Shown in pieces: positions 32,760-43,311 of a stretch of 64,000 bases of DNA. Under the pieces are notes generated by a model, which was not told the origin of the DNA, ran no database searches, and was given only the letters and a program-made list of their open reading frames with translations. Location: positions 124,001 through 188,000 of the forward strand of contig PYST01000007.1 in assembly GCA_003049485.1 (NCBI GenBank). The letters are read 5' to 3'. Each line of letters begins with the position of its first letter. The first letter of the stretch is position 1. Position numbers and translations under genes: made by a program. Source of the DNA: Ophioceras dolichostomum (lineage: Eukaryota > Ascomycota > Sordariomycetes > Magnaporthales > Ophioceraceae).

Positions 32760-35189
32760 ATATCTTCCTTCTTTTCTCTTCCTCTTTTCCTCACCTCTTA
32801 AAAAAAAATCACCCTAATGGGCATTCAGTCCGCCCGCCTCTGTTTCTTCTCTCCACCTGTCTTCCTGGAAAGAACAAACTTGTCATAAATTTCCTCTTAT
32901 ATCTTGTGTATATCCCGCAAAACGAAAGCGTCTTCAAGGGGGTCGCCTGGGTGGGGGAGGAAAGTTGAGGAAGCTGATGATGATGGGATCTGACGGAGGG
33001 AGAAGCTGTGTAAGCTCTGATGATTGATCAATATTCCTTGTACTACTTAGCAGCCAGGATTTGACTGGGTCGATTCTTTCGGTAGCGGTAGTGCAATATT
33101 CATTCCTTAACCTCTTTTGGTTCCTCTTCGATCGAGTGATGATTATTTCCAACCTATCGTTTTGCCGAACGAATCTACGTCCCAAATCATCCTTCCACTA
33201 AACTAACATTGCCTGACGGCCAGCGAAAAGCCCGTCTTCAGGACTCTTGGACTAATCATAGGATATCTTTCCCATCTAACTGATGAGGTGGGTTCTGCGA
33301 ACCTGCCCATTAGTACGGCCGCAAAGCGACCGAAAAGCAGACACCTTCCACTTGCAACGGCGCCACCCGAAGTGAGGGAATTAGGGCGGGCGATGGGAAA
33401 GGGGCTACCTACCAAGGCAGGTCCGGATAAGTCAGGTGAGGTCAGGAATCAACTCTCCAAGAGCCTCGAACTTTAAAACGAGTATGCGGCTCGCCCAGAC
33501 ACTCAGAATCAGGAGAGTTGGGCCCAAGCACACGACCTGGAGTATATTGTATAGAGTGCCAAGCTTTTTTGTAAGTCGTCCCCTCCCCCCAGAACCTTTT
33601 CGCCACACCAAAGCTTGAGATGTTTCGACTCACCCATCCAGTGAAGCTCGAGTTTCTTATGGCCACTACCTGGTTGCTACTATCTCTCACAACGTTCTCT
33701 TCATTCCATCCCGCGCGGGAGCCGCCCTACCATTTTCTTACTACGTTGTTCCAACGGGGATGGTGGGTGATAACCTCGACGCATTTGCCAGGATGTCGTG
33801 TTTCATAATTTGCTGGCCAGGTGATATGCCGATCCATGCAAATCCCCTCGCTTCATTCCGAACCAGATATGAGATCTCCGGGGCCCGCCACGACTCTTGG
33901 TTCTTATGTGGTATTGAAGGGAGTATCAGGGGTATTGGGTATTGAGGGAATCCCCATCCCGTCTGGGCCGTCGAAATCCATCCATCCCTCGTAATTCGGT
34001 GGTGGTGATACCATCATCAGAGCAGTACAATCCCACACTCAATATCTTGACCCCTTTGTCTCTTCCTGAACTATGCACCACCATATGTCATCCAAATTCC
34101 AGGTTATTTGGAACGGGCATTGGGGCACACAGGACGTCGTCCCCCAAAACCAAGTCATATCCACGCAAGATGATAACCTCAAAGGCGCAGACGGGCTGAG
34201 GATGAGTGCATATCTGCACTTTGCTCCTGACTACTTGAATGCTTGATTGCGTGTCACCGGTGGTTTGCAGCTTCCACTTGGCAAAGCCGATAAGGAATTG
34301 CACAAGCAAAGAAACGTGGGCGAGTGAGTGATTGCTGTTGGTTGTGATAGCACTGTCAAGCTGGGCAAGCCACGATGACGTAGGCGTTACTTCCCCTCTG
34401 CCCTCTGAGTCGCTGACGATCCCTCCCTACCCTTTGCATATCACCGACAACACAGGGTGAAGGGTAATTTGATTGGCTATCTCACCACAGCGTCACTGCA
34501 TCACTGCATCACTACATCACTCGCCAGGCAGGTGGTGGCTACAGGGAAGTACTTGCCTCTGTGGGTTATCACAGCCACGGAGCCCTGCTCTGTGCTGCAT
34601 GCCTGCAGTCTCAACAAACTCCAGGCAGGGGCGGAGGGATGAGCAAGCGCCGGATGGTTGGCAGTAGACAGAACTCTCTCTTCACTCTTTAGTATTAACA
34701 TTGCCCTCACAAGTCGATCACTCACCCACTCACACCCATTATGGCCACCAGAAGCCTGTTGCCTCCCGCATACCTCGTCACATCGCATCACATCACCCAC
34801 CCCCATCTTCTACGTCGCCGGTCCATACAACGTGGGTTTTTGAGGCGGCGTCGAGCCAAAAAGAGACGAGCCATTTTCCTGTACGTCTTTAGGTACTTAC
34901 TTGGGCCCTATGTTGTGGTGTCCTTTCTTTATTTGAGCCATTGCCTTCGCCCTTCTTCTTTGTCTTCAAGGCGCCCGGGCCTTTCTTTCACCCTCCCCTC
35001 CATTTCCTCGCCCTCCCCAACCAAGAGAAGATACCAAGATAGCAGACCTGCCGCGAGACGCAACGAAGAAAAGGAGCCAAAACTATACACCTCTTCCCTA
35101 CGTCTCTACGAGATCCAATGGTTCGTGCTCTTGATATGCTCCAAGGCGAGCCAAGCGAGCCAAGCGAGTATTCTCGGCCATCTGCTATC
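32760..35189. other. Intergenic downstream of the GEgh16-like gene
   Basis: About 2.4 kb, AT-richer, with no supportable gene. It contains a short 8-bp tandem repeat (34493-34521). The last 400 bp are pyrimidine-rich and lead into the next gene, so they likely hold its promoter and leader. Confidence 0.5.
34493..34521. repeat. Tandem repeat of TCACTGCA
   Basis: Three full 8-bp units (two TCACTGCA, then TCACTACA) and a partial fourth lie in an intergenic region. Probably replication slippage. Confidence 0.8.
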
Positions 35190-35821
35190 ATGTCAGGTAA
35201 GCCATCGATGCTACATCCTCCGCCCCTCCACCCCTTCCCCCCCTCGCAGCTGTAAACGATGTCGTGGACTCTATGGCGGCCGACTCATTTGTTGACTAGC
35301 TGGCTGACTGACTGACCAACCTGATCCTAACCAAAGACGACAAAACGGACGATTTCGTCACCCGGAAGCCGCCGGCGACCACGGAGGGGTCTGACTATGT
35401 TGAGCAGCGCGAGGCTCCTACCATTTCCAACCCGATTTTCCTCCGGGACAAGGCCGATCCCATTTCCAACCCGATTATCCGCAATGGCGAGACCTCTCCC
35501 ATATTCAACCTGCTAGGGCCGATCCAGGACCGTCGCATGAGCGACGAATGGGGTGAGTTTTTCTCGACCGAGTTATCTTGTCTTCTTGTCTTCTTCCCTT
35601 TTATCAAGAAGAGAAAACGCTCGATTCTTTACACCTTCCACTTAACCAAAAAAAAAAAAAAACAAGACGCATCAAAGGTTCCCCCCAGCCGCTTCCAGAA
35701 GCGCAAGGGCTCCATTTACTCGACGCCCAGCTCGCGAGACGGCCACGTCGACAGCAACTACGCCGCCGCGTTCCACGAGAAGCACGCCGAGAAGGGCTAC
35801 GGCAAGAACATGAAGCGATAA
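35190..35821 (+). CDS. Small conserved hydrophilic protein, function unknown
   Basis: Three exons, 35190..35196, 35337..35552 and 35667..35821, give 125 residues. The first coding exon is only 7 nt (ATGTCAG), followed by a GTAAGC donor; splicing to CAAAG|ACGAC gives MSDDKTDDFVTRKPP. Exon 2 encodes three spaced copies of an (I/S)NP-type motif (TISNPIFLRD, PISNPIIRNG, SPIFNLLG) and RRMSDEW. Exon 3 encodes FQKRKGSIYSTPSSRDGHVD and a basic end, GYGKNMKR. All junctions keep phase and the C-terminal part reads like a conserved domain, so I consider the gene real. No signal peptide or membrane span is visible. I do not recognise the family well enough to name it. Confidence 0.75.
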
Positions 35822-36695
35822 GTACCTACCTAAGGTACCTAAGGGGCTACATGTACGCTGATGCCTAGGTACCTACCTGCCTAGCTAGGCATTTTGGGAG
35901 GATAGGAATGGCGATGGCAGACAGACATAACCTTTCCTTGCTTGCGTTTGTTTTGGTCACTCACAGTACCATTTCGCAGTCCCACGTTCCTTTCTTGCTT
36001 TGCTTTGCAATCGCTTTCGTGCTACATCGGTAAAATTGGCATACACTAGGTACCTATCAAACAAATGAAAGCATGTATCCCTATTCTCGTTTGTGATGAC
36101 GAGCCGTGATGTTGATGAAGGGCCGAAATAATGATAAAACACAAGTGACAAGAATAAACATGAGAGATAAGATGGGATGTGTCGGAGGAGGTAGAAGCAG
36201 GTAGGTAGATCGAAATGTCGGAAATGGCTTGCTATGTTTGAAGGAAGAACCCCGGCTGGCGCCGCTCTTACTTCATCCCTCGCCATACATGACCCTAGTA
36301 CCCTGTATAAGCGAAAGATGGGGGAGGGGAGATGGGAGAGAGGAGGGAAGAGGTAGGTAGGAGAAGAAGACAGACCATACACAAAAAGAACAAAAGAAAA
36401 GAAGGAAGACAAGAGAAGGGAGGAAAAGAGAATGCTATATTCCCGCCAAATGAACATCGCCGAGAGATCCAAATATGTTCCAGTCCCAAGACCAAATAAT
36501 AACCGTCCAGATCCGCCTCCCATCCACACACACACAACCTGCTTGCAATCTAGGTATGGATGACCCACACCCTAGCAGCCTCCATCCTCCATTTTAGTAC
36601 GTTGTAGGTAGGTTAGGTACCTAGGCTAGGTAGGTACCTAACTTAGGTAGGCACTAGCCTGTCGAAGAACGAGGCGAGAGACGAGCCGAGCCAGT
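35822..36695. other. Intergenic between convergent small-protein and SYF1 genes
   Basis: About 0.87 kb. Both edges carry dense TACCTA/TAGGTA palindromic units (35821-35890 and 36600-36655). An open frame of 203 codons on the minus strand is low-complexity and was rejected. Confidence 0.5.
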
Positions 36696-39469
36696 CTAAT
36701 CGTAGTCGTCCATATCATCGACGTCGATCGCATCCGGGTTCGCGACGGCCCGCGGAGGAGGAGCAGGAGCAGATGGCGCCGCCGCCGCCGTCCCCGTACC
36801 CGCGGACGCCTTGATGCCGCCCTCGCTCGCAGCGACGAAGCCCATCGGCGCCCTCGCCTGCCTCTCCAGCGCAGCCATGGCGTCCGCGACTTCGTCCTCG
36901 CCTTCTTCCCCTTCTCCTTCCCCGTCCCCATTCTTGTGCTGCGCTTGTTGTTGCGCCAGCTGCTGCTGCTGCTGCTGCCTCGCCAAAGCCTGCGAAGCGA
37001 TGAAGTTGACGTCGGTATTGAACTTGGCCTGCACCGCCCTCTTGATGCGCAGCATCTCCTTGAACGTGTCCTCGTTCCCGTGCTGCACCTCAAAGGCCTC
37101 CCACTTGGTCCAGAAGGACGGCGTCGTGCGCGGGTCGCAGAACTGCGACGCGTGTCCGTAGATGGCCCTCGCGCGGTCGATCTCGCCCAGCCTCTTCTCC
37201 ATGTCCGCGAACTTGAGGCACATGTCCCTCGCCTCCTGGTCGGGGAGGGCCGCGATGGCCCGCTCGTATATGGGGCGCGTTGAGGGGAGTCCGAAGTTGG
37301 ACGCCGACTTCGTGATGTAGAAGTTGAACATGTCGGCCCTGTCCTCGTCCGATACGGCGCGGGTGGCGCGCTCGTATATGCGCATCGCGTGTCGGGCGAG
37401 GCCTCTCTCCTCCTCGAGGTTGCCGTACATGAGGTAGATGATCTTCGCGAACCTCGGGGGGCAGCCCTCGACGGCCTGCTCGAACAGGTCGCGCAGCCGC
37501 TCGATGCCGATTTTGCGGTCGACGGCCTTGGTCAGGTACGTGTTCCACAGCTCGAAGGCGACGGGGTAGCTGAATAGGTCGAGCCCGCGCTCGTACACCT
37601 TGAACGACTCCTCGAAGTACTTGTGCTCCTCGAGCAGGTTGGCGTAGTTGACCACCGTCTGCGGCGTGGCGATTCGCAGCTCGAAGATGCGCTCGTACAC
37701 GCGCTGCGTCTCCTCCAGCGAGCTCACGCTCTCGACTAGGTCGACGTAGAAGCTCCACAGTTTCCAGGACTTGTGCACGCGCTGCTGCGGCGACAGCGTC
37801 TCGTCGAAGTAGTCGACCGTCGACCTCTTCGGCGCCTGCACGGCCTTCTGCATGACGCGCACCGCCTCGTCGAACTTCTCGTTGCGCAGCTCCATCTCGG
37901 CCCACTCGATCCACATGTCGGCCAGCTCGGCCACGCTCTTGAAGGGCACCTTGACGGCCTTCTCCATGATGATCCTCGCGTTGCGCAGGTCGCCCCCGCG
38001 CTCGTAGAACTTGGCGTAGTTGGCCCACAGCTGGTGGAACGCGCCCACGGCCTTCTTGGGCTGCACGGCCGCGATGGCCGCCGTGTAAGTGTTGACCACC
38101 TCCTGCGCGTTGTCTCCCCAGAGCCCGACGCGCTTCTCCCACTCGGTCACGTTGTTGGGGTTCTGCCGCAGGAGCACGTCGTTGAGCAGGAAGGGGCGCC
38201 GGTCCATGAGGTGCTCGAAGCGCATCATGCGGATGTCCAGGTCGAAGTCGGCCGACTCGTCCACGACGCCCTTGTCGGCGCGCTGGCCCGCGAGCTCCAT
38301 CAGCGCGCCGATGACCGACTCCTCAAACTCGACGTACGAGTCGAACACGAGCGTGAAGTCGCGCACCGTCATGACCGTCGTGACGCCTTCTTCGAACACG
38401 TCCCTCGCCCGCTCGAAGCTCCCCCTGCGGATCCAGTACGTCGCCAGGCCGGCCCACAGCTTGCCCCTCTGGTCGGCGAACCTCTCGATCCCGCTCCGGA
38501 TGATGCGCTCCACGTCGATCCCCGTCTCGTGGCCGGTCTGCACCTCCCCGGCGTGCTCGACGAGGAGCTCCACCATCTCGGTCCAGAGCTCGAAGTGGCC
38601 CTTGCCGTGCTTGCTGACGAACCGCGGGTTGTTCAGGATGTCGATGTACTTGTGGACGGCCTCGGTGTACAGCCTGACCTGGACGAGGAGCTCGATGAAG
38701 TCCTCGGCGTCCTCCGGGTGCACCTGCATGTAGCGCCGCCATATCTTGACCGCCGTCAGGCCGGCGGCCGAGTTCGCGAACGGCCGGAACAGCGCCCATA
38801 TCCTGTTGTGCTGTGAGATGGGGAGCGCGCGCAGCGCCCTGTCGAATGCGCGCCGCGTGAAGGTGACGAGCGGCTGCCGCATGAGGAACTTCAGGTACAT
38901 CTCCCATATCCTAGGCATCTTGTTGAGCAGGATGAGGGCACGTTCGAAGAGCGCGTTGACCTTGCGGTATTCGGCGGCGAAGACGGCGGCGTTCAGCTTA
39001 TGTACGTGCTTGGTCCGGAAAATGAGATACTGTGTGAACAAAGCGCGTTAGCCATATGTGAATATGTGAATACGTGACTATTGGGCTGTCGGGCATGTAA
39101 CCACCCGAATCGACCTTACTCACCATCTTCCACAGCTTGTATGACCGAGGAAGCTGCACGCAGGCCCTCTCCAGCACAAACGCCTGCTCCTCGACACTTC
39201 CATGCTGGACCTTGAAGTTGATGTACGCGAGCCACGGCTTCGTGCTCCCCGGGCTGCGCTGGATGTCCTGTTCGTACACGTAGTCATCGTCGCCCTAGAA
39301 AGCTGTGAGTCGGCGCGGGTTCGCAGTAGGAGTAGAGAGAGGAGTAACTACAAGAGGAGTAACTACGAGAGGGTAAACATACGACAAGGTGGAGGTCTGG
39401 CCGTCTGTTCGCAACCGTTCCTCCTCCTCCTCCTCCTCCTGCTGCTGCCGCTGCCGCTGGAGGGGCCAT
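36696..39469 (-). CDS. SYF1: Pre-mRNA splicing factor Syf1 (HAT repeats)
   Basis: Exons 39469..39383, 39294..39124 and 39029..36696 give 863 residues. Syf1 is a scaffold of the NineTeen/Prp19 spliceosome complex in the nucleus. After an Ala/Gly-rich start come DDDYVYEQDIQRSPGSTKPWLAY-like sequence and a long series of HAT repeats with the aromatic pattern (LWKM, RIWEMYLKFL, KIWRRYMQ, LWTEM, KLWSFYVDLVES, ELWNTYL, FWTKWEAFEVQHG) through about residue 770. The tail is acidic and Gln/Ala-rich and ends DAIDVDDMDDYD, as in other fungal Syf1 proteins. The first intron was placed so that HLV joins GDDDYVYEQD. It is transcribed away from VMA8. Confidence 0.95.
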
Positions 39470-40256
39470 CCTGTCGGCTCGGTGTTGTTGTCAGCACGCA
39501 GAGTTGCTCTGCTTGCTTGCTTTGCTTGGAAAACAACCCCCCAGGAGGTAGGTACGCGAGTCGTTTAAAAAAACGAAAGTCCGAGGTTTGCTCCCCGTAG
39601 CCGTCAAGCCATCACTGTGGTAGGAAATTCGCTGCACAGAACGATGTGTTTTTCGGGTTTCGAGGAGCAGCGCCCGGCAGAGGGCGGACGGGGTTTCGCG
39701 GTCGTGCGATTTTGCGTCTGATCTTGTGTTTTCCCTCGCAAGGCTCCTGGTTTCTTCGTTTCTGTTGTGAACCACGTCCGGGCTCTGCGTGGTTCAATCC
39801 GAAAATTCATGCGCGGCAGGGCGGGACTCGTGCTGGGCGGCGCGACCAGGCCATCTACATAGCGTTTCTCTAATGACATACTTTGAGAGTACCAAGGATC
39901 GGCAGCTCGTGTGCCCGAAAATATGAGGGGAATCACGCCAAGACTGTTGTAGCTTCAAAGTATAGCCCGTAAAAGTGGGTCTAGACTAGGCCACTGGATC
40001 CCGCGGTTCCCACCACTATGCTCAGGCCGGGGGCTGGTTCGGCAAGACGTCAGCGCTGTTGGTGCGGACGGGAGCTCTGTGCTCCATCGTGTGTTACTAC
40101 CTACGGCTACCTCTGTGTTGATTCAGCAACCGACAACCCTCTTATCGTTCTGGTGCTACATGCTAGGAGCTTGCTCTTCTCGAAAGCCCGGCTGGCTAGG
40201 CGCGCAACCATTCTGCACTGATTCATCCTAGATTCCGGCCACTCAACTAGCCCAAC
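39470..40256. other. Divergent promoter region, SYF1 / VMA8
   Basis: About 0.79 kb between two gene starts. Small frames on both strands are not gene-like. No specific element was recognised. Confidence 0.5.
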
Positions 40257-41518
40257 ATGTCGGGAGCTGCAGTGAGATACGACCCCTCTTCGCCCGCCAG
40301 CTGTGACAAACATCACCTATGATGCTGTGGAGACATCACTCACCATTGGCATGCACAGGACCGCGAGGCCGTGTTCCCAACCCGGCAGTCGCTGGGATTG
40401 ATGAAGGCGAAGCTCAAAGGAGCTGAGCAGGGACACAGCTTGCTGAAGCGCAAGAGCGAGGCTCTGACAAAGTGAGCGCCTATCCCCCGAGACTACCGAC
40501 CCCCTTTTGATGCTCATGGCCAATAGAGACTAATGGGACCGAATTCCTCCAACTCCAGACGATTTCGAGGTACGGGCTCCCATCATGGCCAATAACTCCC
40601 TCGAGAAATAAAACAACTGCGGTAGAGCGAGGTCGAAAGAGAGAATAGCACGCTCACACGGAACGGGGAGTGGGGAGGGGGTTGAACAGAAATCACACGA
40701 CGAATCGACGAGGCGAAGCGTAAGATGGGCCGCGTGATGCAGATCGCGGCCTTCTCGCTCGCCGAGGTGACGTACGCCGTGGGCGGCGACATCGGCTACA
40801 CGGTGCAGGAGTCGGCCAAGTCCGCGCGCTTCCGCATCCGCGCCAAGCAGGAGAACGTGTCCGGCGTCCTGCTCCCCGCGTTCGAGAGCTACCTCGCCGA
40901 GGGGTCCAACGACTTCGCCATGACGGGTCTGGGGAAGGGAGGGCAGCAGGTCCAGCGGTGCAGGGAGACCTACGCCAGGGCTGTCGAGGCCCTCGTCGAG
41001 CTCGCCAGCCTGCAGACCGCCTTCGTCATCCTGGACGAGGTCATCAAGGTTGTCAACCGGAGAGTCAATGCCATGTAAGGGACCCCGCCGCCTCTATCTC
41101 CTTGTCTTCTTTTTTTTTTCCCCCGTTCGTGCACTACGGATTTGCTTACGAACCCGAATAACGAACGCATAGCGAGCACGTTATCATCCCCCGGACCGAG
41201 AACACCATTAAATGTGAGCTACACCCATCCATCCCTGTCCTACCCACTAAACAGGCGCGCGCAGGAGTGACGGTTCAAACCCCCGTGATGGTGCTAATCA
41301 AAAGCCATGCAGACATCAACTCCGAGCTTGACGAGCTCGACAGGGAAGAGTTCTACCGACTCAAGAAGGTCGCGGGCAAGAAGCAGAGAGACAACGAGGA
41401 GGCGGACAAAGAAATGGCCGAACTCAAGGCGGCCGCTGCGGCGAGGGGCGAAAAAAAGGAGTCAGAGGGTCCTTCCGACATACTCGGCGCTGCGGAGGAG
41501 GAAGATGTCATTTTCTAA
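40257..41518 (+). CDS. VMA8: V-type H+-ATPase subunit D (Vma8)
   Basis: Six exons, 40257..40271, 40359..40471, 40559..40569, 40690..41074, 41173..41213 and 41313..41518, give 256 residues. Subunit D is the central rotor shaft of the V1 sector and couples ATP hydrolysis to proton pumping into the vacuole. The family sequence is continuous across every junction: REAVFPTRQSLGLMKAKLKGA, LLKRKSEALTKRFREITRRIDEAK, IGYTVQESAKSARFR, VLLPAFESY, LASLQTAFVILDEVIKVVNRRVNAIEHVIIP and YINSELDELDREEFYRLKKV. Exon 3 is an internal microexon of 11 nt, confirmed because TKRFREITRR needs it. Exon 1 is 15 nt. The long coiled-coil helices and acidic C-terminus (EEEDVIF) are typical. Confidence 0.95.
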
Positions 41519-41836
41519 GCTTCGCTTGGGTTGTTGAGTCGTTTCGTGCTGGGGAGAGATTGCGCTAGCATGAATTCTACGAGAGAGGGAGATCGTCAAT
41601 CCCCTCACGGTCGTCCTAGGTTGTTGACTTGGTTTCTTCACATCGCTGTTTTGGTTATGGGTCTGTAGTATACGTTGCGTAGGTAGGCGAGTGCCTTTTG
41701 CCCTTTCTTTTATATTGCCGGAACTCCTGATTCCAAAGTTCCTCGAAATAGTCTCGCTATGGGGTACCTAGGTAGGTGATAACTACAAACAAATAACATC
41801 CGGGACACCCAAAGAAAACCCAAGACAAAGAAGCCG
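41519..41836. other. Short intergenic region between convergent genes
   Basis: About 0.3 kb between the VMA8 and U2B''-type 3' ends. It contains TAGGTAGG at about 41678 and TACCTAGGTAGG at about 41764. Otherwise nothing was recognised. Confidence 0.5.
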
Positions 41837-42792
41837 CTACTGCCGCTGGTACGTGACCTTGACCGGCTTCCCCTCGTCTCCCAGCGGCATGCCGGCCGTG
41901 CTCTCCTTGGCGCTGATGGCGCCGCCCTCGGCGTTGTACTCGACGAAGGCGATGCCCTTGCGCCCCGGCACCAGGCGCACCTCGCGGAACCCCTCGAAGC
42001 GGCCGAACACGGCCGTGACGGCCTCGGCGTCGTAGTCCTCGGGCAGGTTCTGCACGAACAGCGTCTTGTTGGGCGGCAGGTACTCGTCCGGGATCGGCGC
42101 GGCCGCGCCTCCCGGGGCCGTTGACTTGAGGCCACGGGCGCCTCCCGCCTTGGTCGTGGCGTCCCCGGGACGCTTAAGCGCGTTCTGCGCGGTGGCGAGC
42201 TCGATGGCTTTTTTCTTGTCTGTATATACGGTAAGACGGTAGCGGGTTAGTTTCGCTGTGTTTCTAGCTACCTACCAAGGTAGATAGATCGCAACCATGC
42301 CAAAAGGGAAAACGCAGGGAGAATAGAATGGATAACGGAAAAACGACTGACCCATCTCAGCAATCCTCCTCCGCTTATGCACCTCGAAGTCCTCGTCCGT
42401 CCCGTACCTCTTGACGGTCGCGTCGCTCCTCGTGCGCGCCATGGCGAGCTGCATCGGCTTCTCGAAGATCTCGAACCCCTGCACCTCCTCGATCGCGCGC
42501 TGGGCCGAGGCCGGGTCCTCGAACACGACGAAGGCCTGCCCTTTCGCCTTCACGTTCGTCTTGGCCACGATCTCGAGGATCCTGCCGTAGTCGCCGAAGA
42601 TGGCCTCGAGCGTCTCGCGCAGGACCTCGGGCTTCACCCGCTCATGCAGGTTGCGGACATAGACGCTGTAATAGACAACAGACAAAAAATACCTACATTG
42701 TCAGCGATACATGGAACTGTGATTACCGGGTTCGCGGACGCAGTGTCGGAGTGCGATGACACATACGTTGCGATCGGTGGACCAGAAGCCAT
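41837..42792 (-). CDS. U1A/U2B''-type spliceosomal snRNP protein (two RRMs)
   Basis: Exons 42792..42767, 42665..42352 and 42219..41837 give 240 residues. RRM1 spans about residues 9-90, with RNP2-like VYVRNL, the KVKPEVLRETLEAIFGDYG helix and RNP1-like KGQAFVVFED. RRM2 spans about 165-240, with TLFVQNLPEDYDAEAVTAVFG and RKGIAFVEYN. A KKKAIELATAQNALKRPG basic linker lies between. This two-RRM layout with a short linker is that of U1A, U2B'' and yeast Msl1/Mud1, which bind stem-loops of U1 or U2 snRNA. Fungi usually keep one or two such genes; U2B'' is my preference, without proof. The first exon encodes only MASGPPIAT. Confidence 0.88.
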
Positions 42793-43311
42793 TCTCGTGT
42801 TTTTGATTTCCTTTTGATTTGACACGACGTGATGCCTGTTCCAAACTTCAAAATAGCTTGATGTGGCGCTGATGTGGTCTGTGGAGTCGTGATGGAGTTG
42901 AAAACCCACAACAAAGGGCGATAGCATAGTGCATTTACTGTGCCACACGGACATGGCGCACTGTCCAACGTCAACCTGGGCAATTCTGGAGTATTGAAAC
43001 AGTCGCATCGCAGTGGGTTCGCAATCGCAGTTCGCAAATATCATTATTGCCTCGTCTATAGTTCGTAGTCAGACACTACGAGGGGGATCCTTCGGCCTGA
43101 AAGTCCCCAAAAAGCGAGGAAGTCCATGATCAACCCTCGCAAGCCCCATTATGTTCCATGCCCTCTACTTCCCATGGATACCAACCGGCGAGGCTTTTCG
43201 GTCGATGTATCTATTAACCATGATGATTAATTTGTTGACGGTGCAGAATTTGGGAGATGCCTGTCGGTATGACAGACACGCGGGCAAACTCTTCGTCGCT
43301 ACTAGCAGGCC
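42793..43311. other. Intergenic, U2B''-type promoter and GEA 3' side
   Basis: About 0.5 kb. It should contain the promoter of the minus-strand snRNP gene and the 3' UTR of the Arf-GEF gene. No other signal was seen. Confidence 0.5.

Noticed and set aside
37773..38816. 347-codon plus-strand frame opposite SYF1, and the 350-codon frame at 37090-38142
   Set aside because: Both are other-frame shadows of the HAT-repeat exon, which is unambiguous.
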